The notes below the pieces were generated by a model. That model did not search any database, had not been told where the DNA came from, and saw only the letters and a program-made list of their open reading frames with translations. From an uncultured Treponema sp. (GTDB taxonomy: Bacteria; Spirochaetota; Spirochaetia; Treponematales; Treponemataceae), in NCBI GenBank assembly GCA_946535985.1, contig CAMNDY010000001.1, positions 62,001 to 126,000 on the forward strand: a stretch of DNA of 64,000 bases, in the 5' to 3' direction. Shown one piece after another: positions 49,307-57,387 of this stretch; the stretch's first letter is position 1, and the number at the start of each line of letters is the position of its first letter. The translations under genes were made by a program, and so were the position numbers.

Positions 49307-49454
49307 AAAAAAATGGCTCCCGTCTGTGTGCCATAGCCAAAACCGCGGGCTCGCCCGCTACACGCTGAAGTGCCTTGTAATTATATACTTGGCCGCCTTG
49401 CGGCCGCACTTCAGAGTGTTTTTGTCTCTGTCACACTGACTCCGCCATTTTTTT
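49307..49454 (-). repeat. nested hairpin element B (type 1, minus orientation)
   Basis: Read on the minus strand: outer stem AAAAAAATGGC/GCCATTTTTTT, internal loop GGA opposite GGGA, stem GTCAGTGTG/CACACAGAC (one mismatch), 14-bp stem ACACTCTGAAGTGC with the same T/G mismatch, hairpin GGCCGC-AAG-GCGGCC, linker (49374-49390) with GTATATAATTACAAG, and hairpin CGGGC-GA-GCCCG. It lies between znuA2 and corA. Confidence 0.87.
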
Positions 49455-49500
49455 ATAATTGGATCCAATTGTTCTGTTGGTTCATTTTTTAGATGTTTTT

Positions 49501-50490
49501 TTATTCTAATCCTTTTTGTAAGGTTTGTACGTTTTCAATCATTATTTTTATATATGAGGTTGCTTCTGCCTGTTTTGAAGTTACAGACTGCATTGAATTA
49601 AGAATCAAGACTTGTGCATTTTTCTTTCCACTGTTTTGTATGATTGTTTTGGCTAGTTTGTCGTCGCCTGATTCTATTTTGAAGATGTAGTTGGAATCAA
49701 GTTCGTCCATCTTGTTGGCTAAGAAGATGACTGTTTTGAAGCTGGCCTCTGTTTCTGCAGAACATCCAACAAAGGCGGCGTAATAGTTGAGATTGTAATC
49801 ATCTACAAGATATCTGAATGGGAAGCGGTCACCAAAAATCAGGGTGTCTTTTGAAGCGTTATTAATTACCGCAGAGTAAACCCAGTCAAGTTCGTCAAGC
49901 TGAGCAAGGTATTCAGAAAGATTATTTTGATATGTAGCTGCATTTTTACTGTCTTTCTGGCAGAGGGCTTCTGTAATTTTTTCACAAATCACTTTTGCAT
50001 TTTTAAGAGAAAGCCATACGTGTTCGTCATATTCAGCTTCTTCCTCTTCTTCACCTTCCATGCCTTCTACAATTTCTTCTTCCTTTACTTTGTCACCAAG
50101 AATTTCCATAAGATTCAAAACAATCATTTCTTTGTTTTTTGCATTCCTGAGGGCATCCTTTACCCAGCCGTCACTTTCGCCGCCAACAAAAATAAAAATG
50201 TCTGCTGTAGAAATTTTTGCAACATCCTGAATCGATGGCTGATAGCTGTGAAGATCAACTCCGTTTCCTAAAAGAAGAGTTAATTCTGCGTTTTGATTTT
50301 TATCTCCCAAAAGCTGACGAACCCAGTCATATTGGGGGAAAATTGTTGTAACAATGCTGACTTTTGCAGTTTTTGATTTTTTGTCTGCTTTTTTAGTCTT
50401 TGCAAACAAAGATGAGTTAATTGCAACTAACATAAATAATACTGCTGCTGCAGCGAATACCGATTTTGCGATTTTTGAAATATTCTTCAT
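49501..50490 (-). CDS. second zinc ABC transporter substrate-binding protein
   Basis: A 329-residue exported cluster A-I binding protein (signal ending LFAKTK, no lipobox). It has TTIFPQYDWVRQLL, GVDLHSYQPS with the first metal His, an acidic insertion (about 137-158, GMEGEEEEEAEYDEHVW) where many zinc proteins have a His-rich loop, then LIFGDRFPFRYL and YAAFVGCSAETEASF. It is a paralogue of the lipoprotein at 3529-4440. It has no permease or ATPase beside it and presumably feeds the ZnuBC at 2-3.5 kb. It is coupled to fur by a 4-base overlap, and thus probably under Fur/Zur control. Confidence 0.88.
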   Translation of the reverse strand: MKNISKIAKSVFAAAAVLFMLVAINSSLFAKTKKADKKSKTAKVSIVTTIFPQYDWVRQLLGDKNQNAELTLLLGNGVDLHSYQPSIQDVAKISTADIFIFVGGESDGWVKDALRNAKNKEMIVLNLMEILGDKVKEEEIVEGMEGEEEEEAEYDEHVWLSLKNAKVICEKITEALCQKDSKNAATYQNNLSEYLAQLDELDWVYSAVINNASKDTLIFGDRFPFRYLVDDYNLNYYAAFVGCSAETEASFKTVIFLANKMDELDSNYIFKIESGDDKLAKTIIQNSGKKNAQVLILNSMQSVTSKQAEATSYIKIMIENVQTLQKGLE

Positions 50491-50918
50491 TTTGCTTCCT
50501 TTTGTTTTTTATTTTTACAGCTTAAACAGATTCCATATAAAACAGTACGATAAGGATTCAATGTAAATCCGTGTTCATTCTTAAGATGATTTGTAAGTTC
50601 TTCCAGATCATCACATTCAAGATGAAAAAGATTGCCGCATTCTTCACACTTCAAATGAAAGTGCGGTGTTTCAGCATTACAGTCATCCCCCGAATATTCA
50701 AAGCACGCAGCTGAATGCTCATCAATAAAATATTTCTGAAGCACCCCATCCGCCACAAGCCTTTCCAACTGCCGGTAGATAGTCGCAATACCAATTGAAA
50801 TTTCTTTACTTTCAAAATGCTCCCGAACCTCTTCCGCAGTAAAATGCTTGCCTTTCATTTCTTTCAAATATGATAATAAAAAGTCCTGCTGTCTTGTTTT
50901 ATAAACTGACTTCTGCAT
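50487..50918 (-). CDS. Fur-family metal-responsive repressor (Zur-like)
   Basis: A 143-residue Fur-family protein: N-terminal winged helix (QQDFLLSYLKEMKGKHFTAEEVREHF; GIATIYRQLERLVADGVLQK), metal-site sequence HFHLKCEECGNLFHLEC and a C-terminal CLSCK forming the structural Cys4 zinc site. It is the first gene of a two-gene operon with a zinc-binding protein, which favours Zur over Fur. Two palindromic boxes flank its promoter, so it is likely autoregulated. Confidence 0.9.
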   Translation of the reverse strand: MQKSVYKTRQQDFLLSYLKEMKGKHFTAEEVREHFESKEISIGIATIYRQLERLVADGVLQKYFIDEHSAACFEYSGDDCNAETPHFHLKCEECGNLFHLECDDLEELTNHLKNEHGFTLNPYRTVLYGICLSCKNKKQKEAK

Positions 50919-50939
50919 AATCGTATCCTTTTGCGCAAA

Positions 50940-50956
50940 TTGATAACGATTATCAA
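50940..50956. promoter_or_regulatory. Fur/Zur box 1
   Basis: TTGATAA-CGA-TTATCAA is a perfect 7-3-7 inverted repeat of the Fur-family type, overlapping the probable -10 (TAATTT at 50955-50960, minus strand) of the fur promoter. Confidence 0.85.
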
Positions 50957-50983
50957 ATTAACAAAAACGTTTATAAATGTCAA
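50955..50983 (-). promoter_or_regulatory. probable fur promoter
   Basis: On the minus strand TTGACA (50983-50978), a 17-base spacer and TAATTT (50960-50955). Fur/Zur boxes lie at both edges, so repressor binding would block RNA polymerase. Confidence 0.65.
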
Positions 50984-50984
50984 T

Positions 50985-51001
50985 ATGATAATGATTATCA
51001 A
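50985..51001. promoter_or_regulatory. Fur/Zur box 2
   Basis: TGATAA-TGA-TTATCA is a perfect 6-3-6 inverted repeat, 45 bases from box 1 and just upstream of the -35. Confidence 0.85.
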
Positions 51002-51038
51002 ATTGTAAATATACTAAAAAAATAAAGAAAAGACATTG

Positions 51039-51231
51039 AAAAAAAGGCGGGAGGGAGTGGCCGCAGATTTCAAAAACGCTCTGAAGTGCGGCCAGATGTA
51101 ATATAAGAGCCCGCCTTCGCAGCACAGCTGCTCGGAGACTCACTCAAAACGCTCCACTGGAGCGTTTTGCCGGCTACGCCGTCGTTCCCTAGGTTTTGCA
51201 AATCTGCGGACACGACTGGTAGCCTTTTTTT
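51039..51231 (+). repeat. nested hairpin element D (type 1, decayed or rearranged)
   Basis: Outer stem AAAAAAAGGC/GCCTTTTTTT, internal loop GGGA opposite GGTA, and stem GCAGATTT/AAATCTGC are intact and almost identical to element A. The left arm ACGCTCTGAAGTGCGGCC equals that of element B, but its right partner is missing. In its place stand 90 bases including an independent hairpin AAAACGCTCCA/TGGAGCGTTTT. It lies between fur and the CmpB-like gene. Confidence 0.82.
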
Positions 51232-51269
51232 CTTTACCATTCCATTCTTTTTTTATTATATTTACATAT

Positions 51270-52109
51270 ATGAACGTATTACCGGTTTATGATTTACCAT
51301 TTCACATTGTTTTTCTTATTTTCATAATCTTCAGCTTTGTCGGCTGGATTTCGGAAGTTTTGTACGTAGGTATTTTCTTTGAACATAAATTTGTAAACCG
51401 CGGATTTTTGCATGGGCCGCTCTGTCCTATTTATGGGTTTGGGGGGCTTTCAATTCTGCTTTTGCCGCAAGAACTTTATACAACCTGGCTGAGGCTTTTT
51501 TGTGCAAGCATGCTTTTTGGAACTGTTGTAGAATACATCTCCAGCTGGATTTTGGAAAAGCTTTTTCATACCCGCTGGTGGGATTATTCTCGTTATAAGT
51601 TCAATATAAAAGGTCGTGTCTGCCTGCTCAACTCTCTTTTGTTTGGCCTGCTTGGTCTGGTAATCATTCACTTTATTCAGCCTTTTGTAATGAAGTTCCT
51701 TTCTCTCTTTTCTGATTTTGTTCTTACTCTTACTGCCGATATTATTGCCCTTGCATTAACTGTAGACCTTCTTATTACCGTTCGCCGTCTTGTTGATTTT
51801 TCTGTATCTATGGCCCGTATCAAAGCCTTTGGAGAAAATCTTCGCGAACGATATGGTCACGAGCAATGGTTCAAAGGTGAGTCTCTTTCTCAAATTATTG
51901 GCTCTGTAAAAGCTCATGCAAACGAACGCAGGGATGAAGTTAATGCATCTATCCTTAAGAAAATTGAAAGCTTCCAGCCAAAATTACGCAACCTCGAAAG
52001 CTTTATGCATCGTTTCCCAACACTCAAAAGTATCAACTACAAAGATGAGCTTGATATGTTGAAGGAACGTATAAGACGGAAAATTTCAAAAAAATCAAAA
52101 AGAAGATAA
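51270..52109 (+). CDS. putative ABC transporter permease (CmpB/PF06541-like)
   Basis: A 279-residue membrane protein with four to five hydrophobic segments. Markers are IFSFVGWISEVLYVG, NRGFLHGPLCPIYGFGGLSILLL, EYISSWILEKLFHTRWWDYS and NIKGRVCLLNSLLFGLLGL, all typical of the family annotated as putative ABC-transporter type IV. A helical cytoplasmic tail of about 100 residues with RRKISKKSKRR follows. Despite the name no ATPase partner is nearby and transport is unproven. Confidence 0.82.
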   Translation: MNVLPVYDLPFHIVFLIFIIFSFVGWISEVLYVGIFFEHKFVNRGFLHGPLCPIYGFGGLSILLLPQELYTTWLRLFCASMLFGTVVEYISSWILEKLFHTRWWDYSRYKFNIKGRVCLLNSLLFGLLGLVIIHFIQPFVMKFLSLFSDFVLTLTADIIALALTVDLLITVRRLVDFSVSMARIKAFGENLRERYGHEQWFKGESLSQIIGSVKAHANERRDEVNASILKKIESFQPKLRNLESFMHRFPTLKSINYKDELDMLKERIRRKISKKSKRR

Positions 52110-52149
52110 TAAATTTCAACTTTTTTTCAAAAAATCTCATTTTTTTTCT

Positions 52150-52189
52150 CAAATTTTTGTAACAAGTCCACTTTTATTTCTAATATTAT
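52150..52189 (+). promoter_or_regulatory. shared promoter-like motif, site 2 (secretion operon)
   Basis: AAATTTTTGTAACAAGTC, then CACTTTTATTTCTAATATTAT. It is directly upstream of the secretin gene; its -10-like part ends at 52189. The GTG at 52193 is then too close to the likely transcription start to be used, supporting the TTG start at 52223. Confidence 0.75.
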
Positions 52190-52222
52190 GTCGTGAAACT
52201 TTTAGAAATCAGGGGGCTTAAG

Positions 52223-54280
52223 TTGAAAACGCTCTGGCGCTTTCTGGCCTGTATGCTTGTCTGGGAGCTTGTATCTTTATCGTCTCTTTTTGCGGAGGGT
52301 AAGAATACTGCTGCGGGAAGTGCTTACAGCTGGGATTTTTCGGATTGTTCAATTCGTGACATTCTGTATGTTGTTTCTCTTGATACCGGTATTTCGATTG
52401 TCTGTGATGATACTGTTAATGGGAAAGCTGACTTTCGTTTTACGGGTAAGGATTTTGAAACAGCTTTTGATTCTTTTTTGAAAGGTGCAAGATTGTATGT
52501 TTTAAAAGAGGATGATTTGTGGACGGTCAGCAGGTTCAGACTTGTTGAGCAAAACGGCTTGTATTGTCTTGATGCCTGTGATTTGTCTGCGGAACAGATT
52601 GTAGAAAAGCTTTCGTTGTTATTGGGAGATGCCCTTACTTATGAGGTGCTGCCTTCCGGTACGATGAATGTGCATTTTAAAGATTTGAATGAGTTTGAGT
52701 TGCTTGAGAGTTTGTGTTTGAGGTTGAACGGTTATTCGCTTGAAAAAAAGGATTCGGGCTATCATTTTGCTAAGAAGTCTCTTTCGGTGAATGCAGGTGG
52801 TTCTGTTTTTGGAAATGTAGATGTGCATTTTAATGAGGACGGAAGTGTTTGTGTGGATGTACGGGATTCTAGAGTAGGTGATGTGTTGGAAGCATTGTTT
52901 GGTTTAAATGATGATGCGGGTGCTGGTTTTTGTGTGCTTGCCGGTGGTGATGTGAAGATAACGAGGAGTTCTTTTGTTGGAAAGAATTTTGAGGATGCAT
53001 TGCAGAAGGTTTGTGCCCAGAGCGGGCTTGATGTCGTTTTGACCGATGGTGTTTTTTATGTTGTTACGAATTCTGGTGCAAGAGAGAAGCTTGTTGCTGG
53101 TAATAGAAACTGGTACAAGGTAAAACTTTCTTATACAAAGGCAGATAAGTTTGTTTCGATTTTGAATAGGCGTTTTGGGAATGATGAATGTATTGTTTTG
53201 CCTGATGAGATGTCGTTTCTGGTTTGTGTTGATGCCAGTGGATTTGAAGAGATTGAATCTTTAAAAGATGAGATTGATTTGAAGATAGATACGTATCTTG
53301 TTGAGTTGAAGTATATTCGTCCTGAAGAGCTGCTTAAGTATTTGCCGCCTGGTGTGGATAAGGGGTGTTTGTTTTTTGCAGATGATAATTCGAGTGTGTA
53401 TTTTACAGGTACAGAAACTGCGTATTTGAATTTGCTGGAACAGGTGAAAATTTGCGATAGGCCTGTTGTTCGGGTGAGCTATGATTTGTTGATTTTGCAG
53501 TATGACGAAGGAAGCGAGAATTCCTGGAATCCAAATTATTCTATCGGGAAAATGAAAATTGGGGATATGAGTGATTTTGGTGTAAAACTCGGAAACGTGT
53601 TGAACTTGAATTTGAATGTTATCAGTGCTTTTGGATTGAATTTTGCGGCTCAGCTGCAGGCTTCGATTGAAGAGAATAAAACTACGGTTTTTGCTGATAC
53701 GACGCTTTATGGCCTTGCAGGAAAACAGATTAATTTTCAGAACACTAATACTTACAGGTATAGGGATAATAATCTTGATCCTGATACAGGTAAGCCTGTC
53801 TATTCTGGTGTGACGAAGGAAATTGTTTCTGGTTTGAAGTTAGATGTTGTTGGTTTTGTGAGCGGAGATGGAATGATTACAAGTACTGTAACAGCTTCTG
53901 TAACGCGTCAGGGAATTGATACTTCTTCTTCTACGGGGAATCCTCCAGCTACGAGTGAAAAGATTGTAACAACAGAAATTTGTGGTAAAAGTGGGGAACC
54001 TATTGTTATAAGCGGGCTTGTACAAAATACAAGTTCTCAAAGCTCTAGCGGAGTTCCCTTGATTTCTAAAGTTCCTTTATTAGGCTGGTTATTCAAACGA
54101 ACAGAAAAAATTGTTGAGAAAAGCCAGATGGTAATTTATCTTGTTCCGCATATTCAAGAATACTCTTCATCATTTGTCGCGGATCAGAATGTAAGGAAAA
54201 ATAATCAGTTAGAATTATTAGAGCGTTGTAATGCTTTTTACAAAAAAATGTTTATGGAGGAATCAAATGCGCAATTATGA
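52223..54280 (+). CDS. type II secretion/pilus secretin (GspD/PilQ-like)
   Basis: A TTG start at 52223 with AGGGGG 6 bases upstream is preferred to the GTG at 52193, which has no ribosome binding site. This gives 685 residues with a signal peptide ending SLFAEGK. N-domains (N0-like ILYVVSLDTGISIVCDDTV, then two N1-type repeats with LKYIRPEELLKYL) are followed by the secretin core near 410-630 with GEPIVISGL and the signature VPLISKVPLLGWLFK. It would form the outer-membrane ring. The gene is rich in TTG leucine codons and G on the coding strand compared with neighbours. Confidence 0.88.
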   Translation: MKTLWRFLACMLVWELVSLSSLFAEGKNTAAGSAYSWDFSDCSIRDILYVVSLDTGISIVCDDTVNGKADFRFTGKDFETAFDSFLKGARLYVLKEDDLWTVSRFRLVEQNGLYCLDACDLSAEQIVEKLSLLLGDALTYEVLPSGTMNVHFKDLNEFELLESLCLRLNGYSLEKKDSGYHFAKKSLSVNAGGSVFGNVDVHFNEDGSVCVDVRDSRVGDVLEALFGLNDDAGAGFCVLAGGDVKITRSSFVGKNFEDALQKVCAQSGLDVVLTDGVFYVVTNSGAREKLVAGNRNWYKVKLSYTKADKFVSILNRRFGNDECIVLPDEMSFLVCVDASGFEEIESLKDEIDLKIDTYLVELKYIRPEELLKYLPPGVDKGCLFFADDNSSVYFTGTETAYLNLLEQVKICDRPVVRVSYDLLILQYDEGSENSWNPNYSIGKMKIGDMSDFGVKLGNVLNLNLNVISAFGLNFAAQLQASIEENKTTVFADTTLYGLAGKQINFQNTNTYRYRDNNLDPDTGKPVYSGVTKEIVSGLKLDVVGFVSGDGMITSTVTASVTRQGIDTSSSTGNPPATSEKIVTTEICGKSGEPIVISGLVQNTSSQSSSGVPLISKVPLLGWLFKRTEKIVEKSQMVIYLVPHIQEYSSSFVADQNVRKNNQLELLERCNAFYKKMFMEESNAQL

Positions 54281-55703
54281 GTTCAAACTAACTCCTGCCT
54301 ACTGTCTTTATAATGGAATTGCTATTAAAAAACAGCAGGGGGCGAGAATTTGTTTTTTGTCGGAAGATCCAGATGATAAGCAGCTTCGTTCAAGAGTGAC
54401 AAAGGCTTTTAAGAATTATCTTGAATATGTTAATCGTCAGGAAGACTGCCCGGAAATTTATAAGAATCAACCGTCCATTCAATTTGTTGCGGGTAACCAT
54501 GCGGAATTGCGAAAGCAGGTTTCTCTGCTCTATTCACAGAATGAAAGTATTCCTGAGTTAGCAGAAGCTAACAGCAGCGAATTGCAAACAAAGCATGATA
54601 GTCGCAAAAAATCTGAAGCAGCAGCTGTTCTTTTGTTTGATACAATCATGGCAGATGCGCGTGTGCGAAAAGCAACTGATATTCATATTGAAAACAATTG
54701 TGTCCGCTTTAGGATTTCCGGGCAGCTGATAACTGTTTCAAGATTAACGGAGGACAAATGCATAGAACTTATACAGCGTATAAAATTTCTGGCTGGAATG
54801 AACGTATTGGAAAAAAAACGAAGTCAAGACGGTCATTTTGTGTATGGCGAAACGGAGCCTATTTTTGTACGAGTCTCAACTGTAAGCCTTGTGTGTGGAA
54901 GAAACAACGATCAGAAGGAATCTGTAGTAATAAGATTGCTTGATACAACACGTCTTCCTCTTGCTATAGAAAAACTTGGATTTAATGAAGCTCAACTCGA
55001 AAAAATTAAAAAAATAAGTAGAGTAAAAAATGGACTTGTAATAATATGCGGACCTACAGGTGCCGGAAAATCTACAACAGCAGCAGCAATGCTTGTTGAA
55101 CTTTCAAACACTTGTGCTAACTCAACAAAAATAATCAGTCTTGAAGATCCTCCTGAATACCTGATACCTGGTATAACTCAAATACAGATTGATGAAAAAA
55201 ATCCTTATCTCGAAGCGCTTATGCATGTTTTCCGCCAGGATCCGGATGTACTTATGATTGGCGAAATCCGCGATGAAAATAGTGCAACAGTAGCAATCAG
55301 GGCTGCTTTGACCGGGCACCTTGTTATTACAACGCTTCATACTGCCTCTGCATCAGGAGCTGTTCTTCGGTTGGAAAATCTTGGAATTCCAAAAAATCTG
55401 ATTATTTCGGTATTAAAAGGTGTCGTTGCACAGGAACTGAATAATTTCGAGGGTCATGTAAATCTTTTAGCCGATGTTTGTGAACCAACAAATCAGCTTT
55501 TGAAAAATTCAGACAAAGATCTTTCGGAAGAGGAATTGGAAGCATGTTTTGAGCATACAACAAATTACAATCAGATGCTTGCAAAAACTATTTCGATTTT
55601 AAAAGAAAAGCATTCTGTAAAAGCTGAAGCTGTTAGCGATCAAAAAAAATCAGTATTTATTCCTTCCCAAAAATCAAAGGAAAAAGTGGAGGTGGCTGTA
55701 TGA
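54267..55703 (+). CDS. secretion/pilus assembly ATPase (GspE/PilB-like)
   Basis: Start at 54267 (GGAGGA upstream, overlapping the secretin stop by 14 bases) gives 478 residues. The GspE motifs are Walker A GPTGAGKST near 262, Asp box ISLEDPPEYL, Walker B DPDVLMIGEIRDE near 325, and His box GHLVITTLHTASASGA. The N-terminal region is short and the C-terminal four-cysteine zinc motif typical of GspE/PilB is not evident, as in some short PulE relatives. It powers pseudopilus assembly at the inner membrane. Confidence 0.9.
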   Translation: MRNYEFKLTPAYCLYNGIAIKKQQGARICFLSEDPDDKQLRSRVTKAFKNYLEYVNRQEDCPEIYKNQPSIQFVAGNHAELRKQVSLLYSQNESIPELAEANSSELQTKHDSRKKSEAAAVLLFDTIMADARVRKATDIHIENNCVRFRISGQLITVSRLTEDKCIELIQRIKFLAGMNVLEKKRSQDGHFVYGETEPIFVRVSTVSLVCGRNNDQKESVVIRLLDTTRLPLAIEKLGFNEAQLEKIKKISRVKNGLVIICGPTGAGKSTTAAAMLVELSNTCANSTKIISLEDPPEYLIPGITQIQIDEKNPYLEALMHVFRQDPDVLMIGEIRDENSATVAIRAALTGHLVITTLHTASASGAVLRLENLGIPKNLIISVLKGVVAQELNNFEGHVNLLADVCEPTNQLLKNSDKDLSEEELEACFEHTTNYNQMLAKTISILKEKHSVKAEAVSDQKKSVFIPSQKSKEKVEVAV

Positions 55704-56677
55704 TAAACAGTATTTCTAACAGAAGAAACAGACTGAAGTTTACACAAAATCTCTGGGATCTTATAGAATTAAAAAAATGCGGCCTTAAAAATGCGCTTTA
55801 TATTATGTCGAAAAACGGCAGCCAAAAAAATAAAATAATCAGTCTGAGCGCTGCAAATCTTTATGCAGCTTTATATAATGGAAGCTCTTTTTCAAATGCA
55901 CTAAAGGTTTGCCCCTTTATAGAGTTTGGTAAAGATTATATTTCATTTATAAGCTTTGCCGAGCGTTCTGGGAAGATTGAAAAAACACTTGGATTTCTTA
56001 AAGAAAAACTGGAACGAAATGAACAAAACCTTGAAAAAATCAAAGAAGCTTCAATTTATCCTGCCTTTGTAATTATTCTTGCAGTTACAGCGGGCATTAC
56101 GCTTTATTTATATTCCTCATCTTTGTTTTCTAGGGAAAGAGATAATCCTCAGATGATACAGCAGTTATATTCAAGTTTGATTTTATCTTTTAGTTTTTTG
56201 CTTTTATTCTGCCTTATTGCTTTTGCTGTTCTTAAAAAAACTCTGGGTACAAACAAGTTGTATGAAGCTTTTCTAGCAACCGGATTTCTGGTGAAGGCAG
56301 GGGAGAGCCTTGCAAACGCAGTTAGCAATGCTGTGAATATTCTTGGTTATGATACTAAAGAAGGTCAGCTTTTTGCGGATGCTGGAGAGAAACTGTCTTA
56401 CGGCATAAGTGTTAAAAATGCTTTTTCATTGAATGCAAAAGAAATGGGGCGTGGTGTTGAAATTGAAGAGGCCTTTTTCTACGCTGAAAACTCGGGAGGA
56501 GAAAACGAACTTTTTGACAAAATTGCCTTATGTCTCAATGCCCGTGATGAAAAAAGAAGGACAATTTGTTTTAAGCTTATTGAACCTTTTTTTCTAACAG
56601 GAACGGGAATCTTTTTACTTGTATTTCTTATGAACTCAGTGCTCCCGTTGTTAACGGACAGCTCTTTGTTTATTTAA
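55700..56677 (+). CDS. inner-membrane platform protein (GspF/PilC-like)
   Basis: A 325-residue T2SSF-domain protein with the duplicated helical GspF module. Features are SFSNALKVCPFIEFGKDYISFISFAERSGKIEKTLGFL, then a hydrophobic segment near 118-138, a second near 155-180, and a C-terminal segment near 290-312 (FLTGTGIFLLVFLMNSVLPLL). It is shorter than the usual 400 residues. It overlaps the ATPase stop by 4 bases and would anchor the pseudopilus machinery. Confidence 0.87.
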   Translation: MINSISNRRNRLKFTQNLWDLIELKKCGLKNALYIMSKNGSQKNKIISLSAANLYAALYNGSSFSNALKVCPFIEFGKDYISFISFAERSGKIEKTLGFLKEKLERNEQNLEKIKEASIYPAFVIILAVTAGITLYLYSSSLFSRERDNPQMIQQLYSSLILSFSFLLLFCLIAFAVLKKTLGTNKLYEAFLATGFLVKAGESLANAVSNAVNILGYDTKEGQLFADAGEKLSYGISVKNAFSLNAKEMGRGVEIEEAFFYAENSGGENELFDKIALCLNARDEKRRTICFKLIEPFFLTGTGIFLLVFLMNSVLPLLTDSSLFI

Positions 56678-56711
56678 TTTTTATTTTTTATCTGGGAGGA
56701 AAAAGAAGTCT

Positions 56712-57215
56712 ATGAAGGAGAAAAACTATGTCAAAAAAACAAAGCTCACACAAAATGAAAAGAAGCATTGGAAGAGTGAACCTGCCTTTACTTTTGTTGA
56801 AACACTCGCGGTCCTTGCCATCACGGCAGCACTCACTGCGGGTGCCACGGTTTCAATCTCGAAAATCGTGTCTATTGCAAAACGTACATCGGCCAAAAAT
56901 CAAATTGGCCAATACAGCGCGGCATTACAATCCTACTTCCTCGATTGCGGACGCTTCCCGACTACAGAACAAGGACTTGCCGCTTTATGGGAAAAACCAG
57001 TTCTCTATCCGATACCAGAAGAATGGGACGGACCATACCTTGAGCGTAGACCAGGCAAAGATCCTTGGGGAACCGATTTTGAGTATATCAGCGCTGAAAG
57101 CTCCCTTATGCCGTCAGAGGTTTCTGCGAATTTGCCCTATGTACTCATTAGCTATGGGGCAGATAAAGAAAAAGGAGGAAGTCAAAATGGGCTCGACATC
57201 GTTTCATGGGAATAA
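56712..57215 (+). CDS. major pseudopilin (GspG-like)
   Basis: A 167-residue prepilin with a class III signal: basic leader, then PAFTFVETLAVLAITAAL, where Ala replaces the usual Gly at -1 and the mature protein would start with Phe and Glu at +5. The GspG landmarks CGRFPTTEQGLAALWEKP, GPYLERRPGKDPWGTDFEY and SYGADKEKGG are all present, defining the calcium-binding pseudopilin of type II secretion rather than a type IV pilin. No prepilin peptidase gene is in the window. Confidence 0.92.
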   Translation: MKEKNYVKKTKLTQNEKKHWKSEPAFTFVETLAVLAITAALTAGATVSISKIVSIAKRTSAKNQIGQYSAALQSYFLDCGRFPTTEQGLAALWEKPVLYPIPEEWDGPYLERRPGKDPWGTDFEYISAESSLMPSEVSANLPYVLISYGADKEKGGSQNGLDIVSWE

Positions 57216-57387
57216 AACCGGTATTGCTGCAATCATAATTCTAGCTCTTTCTTTTTGCACTGCGGCGGGAACTTACAGGTTAAAAAAATCAGCAGAAATC
57301 CGGCTCTGGGAAAAATCGCTTGTTATTTATTCTTCGCAATTGCAGGAGGAAAATCAGTCAGAAATAAACGGCAGGAGTTTGAAGTGA
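57187..57387 (+). CDS. small membrane protein of the secretion operon (possible minor pseudopilin)
   Basis: A 66-residue gene overlapping the end of gspG in another frame, with GGAGG at 57175 and ATG at 57187. It has a short basic N-terminus, a transmembrane segment IAAIIILALSFCTAAGTY and a charged helical tail. Position after gspG suggests a GspH/I-like minor component, but it lacks the conserved Glu of prepilins. Its TGA overlaps the GTG of the next gene, so it is embedded in a translationally coupled series. Confidence 0.6.
   Translation: MGSTSFHGNKTGIAAIIILALSFCTAAGTYRLKKSAEIRLWEKSLVIYSSQLQEENQSEINGRSLK

Noticed and set aside
23324..51231. Nested hairpins as integron attC sites
   Set aside because: attC sites need GTTRRRY-type core ends and usually lie beside cassettes and an integrase. 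The elements here lack these cores, stand singly between core genes, and no tyrosine recombinase is in the window.
52193..52222. GTG start of the secretin gene
   Set aside because: It lies about 4 bases after the -10-like element and has no ribosome binding site. TTG at 52223 has AGGGGG at the right distance.
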